From NCBI GenBank assembly GCA_028702695.1, contig JAQVOH010000009.1, positions 2,109-43,860 of the forward strand: 41,752 nucleotides of DNA, read 5' to 3'. This document shows, piece after piece, positions 39,105-41,752 of the stretch (positions are counted from its first letter, which is position 1; each line of letters begins with the position of its first letter). The notes beneath the pieces were generated by a model. The model was not told where the DNA came from. It ran no database searches and saw nothing but the letters and a program-made list of their open reading frames with translations. The DNA comes from Desulfotomaculaceae bacterium. GTDB taxonomy: Bacteria > Bacillota > Desulfotomaculia > Desulfotomaculales > Pelotomaculaceae. The position numbers and the translations under genes were made by a program.

Positions 39105-39190
39105 GCGGGCGTGGCGGAACGGCAGACGCGCTGGACTTAGGATCCAGTGGGTTAACACCCGTGAAGGTTCAAGTCCTTTCGCCCGCACCA
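39105..39190 (+). tRNA. tRNA-Leu (anticodon TAG)
   Basis: Acceptor GCGGGCG/CGCCCGC, anticodon loop ACTTAGGAT reading TAG, a long variable arm typical of tRNA-Leu, T-loop TTCAAGT and encoded CCA. Confidence 0.97.
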
Positions 39191-39200
39191 AGAAAATCAA

Positions 39201-39226
39201 GGCCTCCGAGGATCGGAGGTCTTTTT
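39201..39226 (+). terminator. Terminator of tRNA-Leu
   Basis: GGCCTCCG and CGGAGGTC form an 8-bp stem with one G-T pair around AGGAT, followed by TTTTT. Confidence 0.9.
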
Positions 39227-39282
39227 GCATTTGCCCATTTTCTTTGTTAGTCATGAAACAGTCACATACATATTTGGGGGGG

Positions 39283-39510
39283 CTATTTGTTAAAGAGAAT
39301 ATCATCTAACTGGTTGGCAGCATCCCTCTGGAGCGTGGGGACTACCAAAAGGCACTTCCGCAAACGTCTGCAGCAACGTGTTCTATACCAGGCATCATCA
39401 AACCTTGGTTCAATCGCAACCCTGCCCGTCCTGTCGATATATGTTGAATAGCCCTGACCTTACCGTCAATCGCTTCTTCGGCAACACCCACCCAAAACTG
39501 CCCATCATGT
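39283..39510 (-). pseudogene. Relic of a WG-repeat protein gene
   Basis: The minus strand at 39441-39388 reads YIDRTGRVAIEPRFDDAW, an excellent match to the repeat unit of WG (KWG) repeat proteins. The preceding WVGVAEEAIDGKVRA lies in another frame, where the unit would normally continue, so a frameshift separates them. The frame runs on to a TAG at 39283 with no further clear repeat. No start codon with a ribosome site is visible. It is a decayed fragment. Confidence 0.55.
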
Positions 39511-39714
39511 TAAAGCGGTAGTAAGTGAGCGACTAGTAGTAGTTGCTATAACCAATACTACAACGGATATTCAACCCTAGCCCTTGCTTATAATAAAAAC
39601 TGGAAGACAAAAATCTATCAGCCTAATGTGCACCTAGACTATAATAATTTACCCTTTTGGCCATGCTATTGTTTATGAAGTAACACCAACTGGATATAAT
39701 ATCCAGCACATCTT

Positions 39715-39744
39715 TTGATAGACAGTAGGGAAACGTAGTATACT
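39715..39744 (+). promoter_or_regulatory. Promoter of the DEAD-box helicase gene
   Basis: TTGATA (39715-39720) and TATACT (39739-39744) are 18 bases apart. The predicted leader is about 155 nt and contains two tiny ORFs and a hairpin, described separately. The remainder of 39511-39714 shows nothing I can assign. Confidence 0.55.
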
Positions 39745-39781
39745 GGACTCATAAAGGGGGCAGGGCTGCCTACAGGGATCA

Positions 39782-39829
39782 ATGGAAGCATTCTTTTGGC
39801 TCGCACAGAAAAGGGGTCCAAAGCGATGA
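39782..39829 (+). CDS. Upstream tiny ORF 1 in the helicase leader
   Basis: ATG at 39782 follows AGGG by about four bases and encodes MEAFFWLAQKRGPKR. Its TGA overlaps the ATG of the second tiny ORF (ATGA). It could be a leader peptide, with translation coupled to the next ORF. There is no evidence of expression. Confidence 0.4.
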   Translation: MEAFFWLAQKRGPKR

Positions 39830-39879
39830 GAAAAAAGTACCGGGACATATGGTTAAGTTGGAGCACGAATATTGTTTAG
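39826..39879 (+). CDS. Upstream tiny ORF 2 in the helicase leader
   Basis: ATG at 39826 follows AAGGGG by nine bases and encodes MRKKYRDIWLSWSTNIV, ending in TAG at 39877-39879. The stop is the first arm of a hairpin (39877-39893) just before the helicase ribosome site. The layout resembles a translational attenuator. Confidence 0.42.
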   Translation: MRKKYRDIWLSWSTNIV

Positions 39880-39893
39880 TTATGCGATAACTA
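39877..39893 (+). promoter_or_regulatory. Hairpin between tiny ORF 2 and the helicase start
   Basis: TAGTTAT and ATAACTA form a perfect 7-bp stem around GCG. A ribosome finishing tiny ORF 2 would cover the left arm, changing access to the AAAGGAG site about seven bases downstream. Confidence 0.4.
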
Positions 39894-39908
39894 TTAAAAG
39901 GAGAAAAT

Positions 39909-41141
39909 ATGTCATTTGATAAATTAAATCTCATTTCGCCTATTCTAGAGGCGTTAAAGACCGAAGGATATACGATACCTACTCTCATTCAGGAACGGGC
40001 TATTCCGCCCTTACTTGAAGGAAAAGACTTGATCGGGTGTGCTCAGACGGGGACTGGGAAGACAGCCGCGTTTGCGATTCCTATACTGCAAATTCTTTCT
40101 GAAGAAAAAAGAAATTTAAAGGCTCCGAAAACGATTACGGCTTTAATATTAACTCCAACGCGGGAATTGGCTGTTCAAATCGGAGAAAGTTTTACGGCTT
40201 ATGGGCGATATTTAGGTCTTAAGAATACTGTTATTTTTGGTGGCGTGCCACAAAAATCTCAGACGGATGCATTAAAAGAAGGGGTAGATATTCTAATTGC
40301 AACACCGGGCAGGTTGCTGGACCTAATAAACCAGAAATATATAAACCTGCGGCATGTAAAGTTCTTTGTGCTTGATGAGGCAGACCGGATGCTTGATATG
40401 GGATTTATAAATGACGTAAAAAAGATCATCTCACATTTGCCTAAAACAAGGCAAACAATGTTGTTTTCTGCAACCATGCCGCCGGAGATTTCAAAGCTGG
40501 TAAATTCTATTTTAATAAATCCCGTAAAAGTGGCAGTTACCCCCATTTCATCTACCGTTGATATTATTGAGCAAGCAGTATATTTTGTCGAGAAAAAAGA
40601 CAAGAAATTACTACTTATTCACCTATTGAAAAATAAAGCCATTGCTTCTGCGCTGGTGTTTTCAAGAACAAAGCATGGAGCTAATAAAATCATAAAAGAC
40701 CTTGCCAACGCAGGGGTGCAGGCGGAAGCTATACATGGGAATAAATCACAGGTGGCACGGCAACGGGCCTTGAATAATTTTAAGGCTAAAAAGACCAGGG
40801 TTTTGGTAGCGACAGACATAGCTGCAAGAGGCATTGATGTGGAAGAATTGTCGCATGTCATTAATTTTGATTTACCGAACATACCGGAAACATACGTTCA
40901 TCGGATTGGACGTACTGGAAGAGCTGGATTTGGGGGAGTTGCACTTTCGTTTTGTGATGCGGATGAAAAGCCATTTCTGAAAGATATTGAAAAACTCATA
41001 GCCAAGCAGATACCTAAAATCGAAGAGCATCCCTATCCCTTAACTTCACTAGCATCGGCAGGGAAAAAGGATACAACGAAGAAAGCGCATGTTGGAAAAT
41101 CCGGTTCAATTGGCTATTTCAGGAGAAGGATTAAATCATAA
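39909..41141 (+). CDS. DEAD-box ATP-dependent RNA helicase, RhlE/CshA-like
   Basis: DEAD-box helicases remodel RNA in ribosome assembly, decay and cold growth. The 410-residue protein has all core motifs: Q motif ([20 protein letters not shown]), Walker [12 protein letters not shown] near 45, PTRELA, TPGR, DEAD in [13 protein letters not shown] near 155, SAT, and [12 protein letters not shown] near 325. The C-terminal extension is short and basic, as in RhlE types. ATG at 39909 follows GGAG. Base composition is clearly more AT-rich than the genes to the left, suggesting separate origin. The long leader with tiny ORFs hints at post-transcriptional control. Confidence 0.93.
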   Translation: MSFDKLNLISPILEALKTEGYTIPTLIQERAIPPLLEGKDLIGCAQTGTGKTAAFAIPILQILSEEKRNLKAPKTITALILTPTRELAVQIGESFTAYGRYLGLKNTVIFGGVPQKSQTDALKEGVDILIATPGRLLDLINQKYINLRHVKFFVLDEADRMLDMGFINDVKKIISHLPKTRQTMLFSATMPPEISKLVNSILINPVKVAVTPISSTVDIIEQAVYFVEKKDKKLLLIHLLKNKAIASALVFSRTKHGANKIIKDLANAGVQAEAIHGNKSQVARQRALNNFKAKKTRVLVATDIAARGIDVEELSHVINFDLPNIPETYVHRIGRTGRAGFGGVALSFCDADEKPFLKDIEKLIAKQIPKIEEHPYPLTSLASAGKKDTTKKAHVGKSGSIGYFRRRIKS

Positions 41142-41249
41142 TGACCCTCTAAAACGTTATGAATGAGATAGGTGCAGGATTCATCCTTATGATAACGCCG
41201 ATGATTTAATGCGTTCTTCACATGACGATAGGAAACAGGCAATAATTTA

Positions 41250-41296
41250 GCAGAGTAGACCCTGGCATAAAGAATTTCGGCCAGGGTCTACTCTGC
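41250..41296. repeat. 17-bp perfect inverted repeat after the helicase gene
   Basis: GCAGAGTAGACCCTGGC (41250-41266) and GCCAGGGTCTACTCTGC (41280-41296) flank 13 bases. Neither side has a strong T-tract. It lies between two converging units and may serve as a terminator. GCCAGGGTC recurs at 41333-41341. Nothing else is assigned in 41142-41351. Confidence 0.6.
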
Positions 41297-41351
41297 TTCA
41301 GCCCGCCCCACCTGGACTTAGCTAACAGCATATGCCAGGGTCAAGTGTTAT

Positions 41352-41513
41352 TTAGGTTTCCGTAATAGGTCTTGCCTTTTCGTTTCCATTCTTTGCTTTG
41401 CCCTGTATTTCTGGGACAGGTGGTACATCATTCTTAGGTATATGCGTCTTATGATTACTTTCTGTTCCATGAGGCTCTTTTGGGTCTGGCCTTCTCATTC
41501 CTGCTTTCGCCAT
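41352..41513 (-). CDS. Small hypothetical protein, 53 residues
   Basis: ATG at 41513 follows GAGGAG by eight bases and encodes a hydrophilic, Pro- and Lys-rich protein that starts MAKAGMRRPDPKEPHGTESN and ends near PEIQGKAKNGNEKARP. There are no membrane segments or cysteines, so it is probably disordered. It is below the usual length cut-off for gene calling. It lies 26 bases after another tiny gene on the same strand. I have seen similar short proteins in Clostridia but know no name or function. Confidence 0.6.
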   Translation of the reverse strand: MAKAGMRRPDPKEPHGTESNHKTHIPKNDVPPVPEIQGKAKNGNEKARPITET

Positions 41514-41539
41514 TTTCTTAACTCCTCATCGTATTTTCA

Positions 41540-41674
41540 TTAAACATCGTTATTTCTTATAGACCTTTTCTTGGCATTTTTGTTCTGATTTTGATTTTCA
41601 CTCGTTATTGGAGTTTGTCTGTTTGCTTTTTCTTCTCGTGCTTTTTTATTATCCGGTTGACTATCTTTTGGCAT
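41540..41674 (-). CDS. Small hypothetical protein, 44 residues
   Basis: ATG at 41674 follows AAGAGGT by about seven bases and encodes a very hydrophilic Asn-, Gln- and Lys-rich peptide starting MPKDSQPDNKKAREEKANRQ. No fold is recognisable. About 45 bases upstream, CATACTAT (41717-41724, minus) matches the -10 consensus of forespore or mother-cell sigma factors, with no good -35, so sporulation expression is possible but speculative. Confidence 0.52.
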   Translation of the reverse strand: MPKDSQPDNKKAREEKANRQTPITSENQNQNKNAKKRSIRNNDV

Positions 41675-41752
41675 TTTATTCACCTCTTAAATAGTTTTCG
41701 ATAATATCTTCTATGGATAGTATGATCTTTTATTATAGATTCATGTGTCAAT

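Noticed and set aside
38300-39309. Open frames across the tRNA genes
   Set aside because: They translate tRNA sequence on one strand or the other; the tRNA cloverleafs explain the region.

Overview
The window looks like chromosome from a spore-forming, probably anaerobic Firmicute of the Clostridia, most like the Desulfotomaculum/Pelotomaculum group. The evidence is gene content and order: spoIVFA-spoIVFB, a GerA-type germination receptor, LonB, a complete minCDE plus mreBCD block and a valine T-box, with many TTG and GTG starts behind strong AGGAGG-like ribosome sites. This placement is inferred without a database search.

Layout, left to right. (1) 1-5855, minus strand: type I-B (Tneap-type) CRISPR effector operon cas6-cas8(cst1)-cas7(cst2)-cas5-cas3, with cas3 cut by the left edge and a strong promoter at 5990-6018. 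No CRISPR repeats are visible. (2) 5856-6564: decayed mobile DNA, including a group II intron reverse transcriptase relic with its YADD motif, nested inverted repeats and a REP-like repeat. (3) 6565-16955, minus strand: cell shape, division and sporulation genes. Transcription runs DUF4321-maf-mreB-mreC-mreD-mrdA-minC-minD-minE, terminator, rodA, terminator, spoIVFA-spoIVFB. (4) 17059-21663: a germination receptor split over two strands, gerKA-gerKC plus a 76-residue membrane protein on minus and gerKB on plus. (5) 21660-26606, minus strand: valS under T-box control, then folC, which converges on and overlaps gerKB; and a small membrane protein. (6) 26734-28604, plus strand: an orphan NMT1/THI5-like binding protein and a Thr/Pro-rich lipoprotein, followed by a hairpin cluster resembling an IS200/IS605 right end. 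(7) 28772-37913, minus strand: proteostasis cluster tig-clpP-clpX-lonB-lonA-engB, interrupted by an opposite-strand acetate transporter gene. (8) 38307-39226: tRNA-His, tRNA-Gln, tRNA-Lys and tRNA-Leu with promoters and terminators, and a frameshifted gene relic between them. (9) 39283-41752: AT-rich accessory end with a WG-repeat relic, a DEAD-box helicase whose leader holds two overlapping tiny ORFs, a 17-bp inverted repeat and two very small genes of unknown function.

Most of the window is conserved housekeeping. The places that reward attention are the gerKB/folC antisense arrangement, the helicase leader, the MinC protein lacking its N-terminal domain, the split germination receptor with its small extra membrane protein, the tiny gene pair at the right edge, and the mobile debris beside the cas operon. 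No clearly new multi-gene system was recognised.
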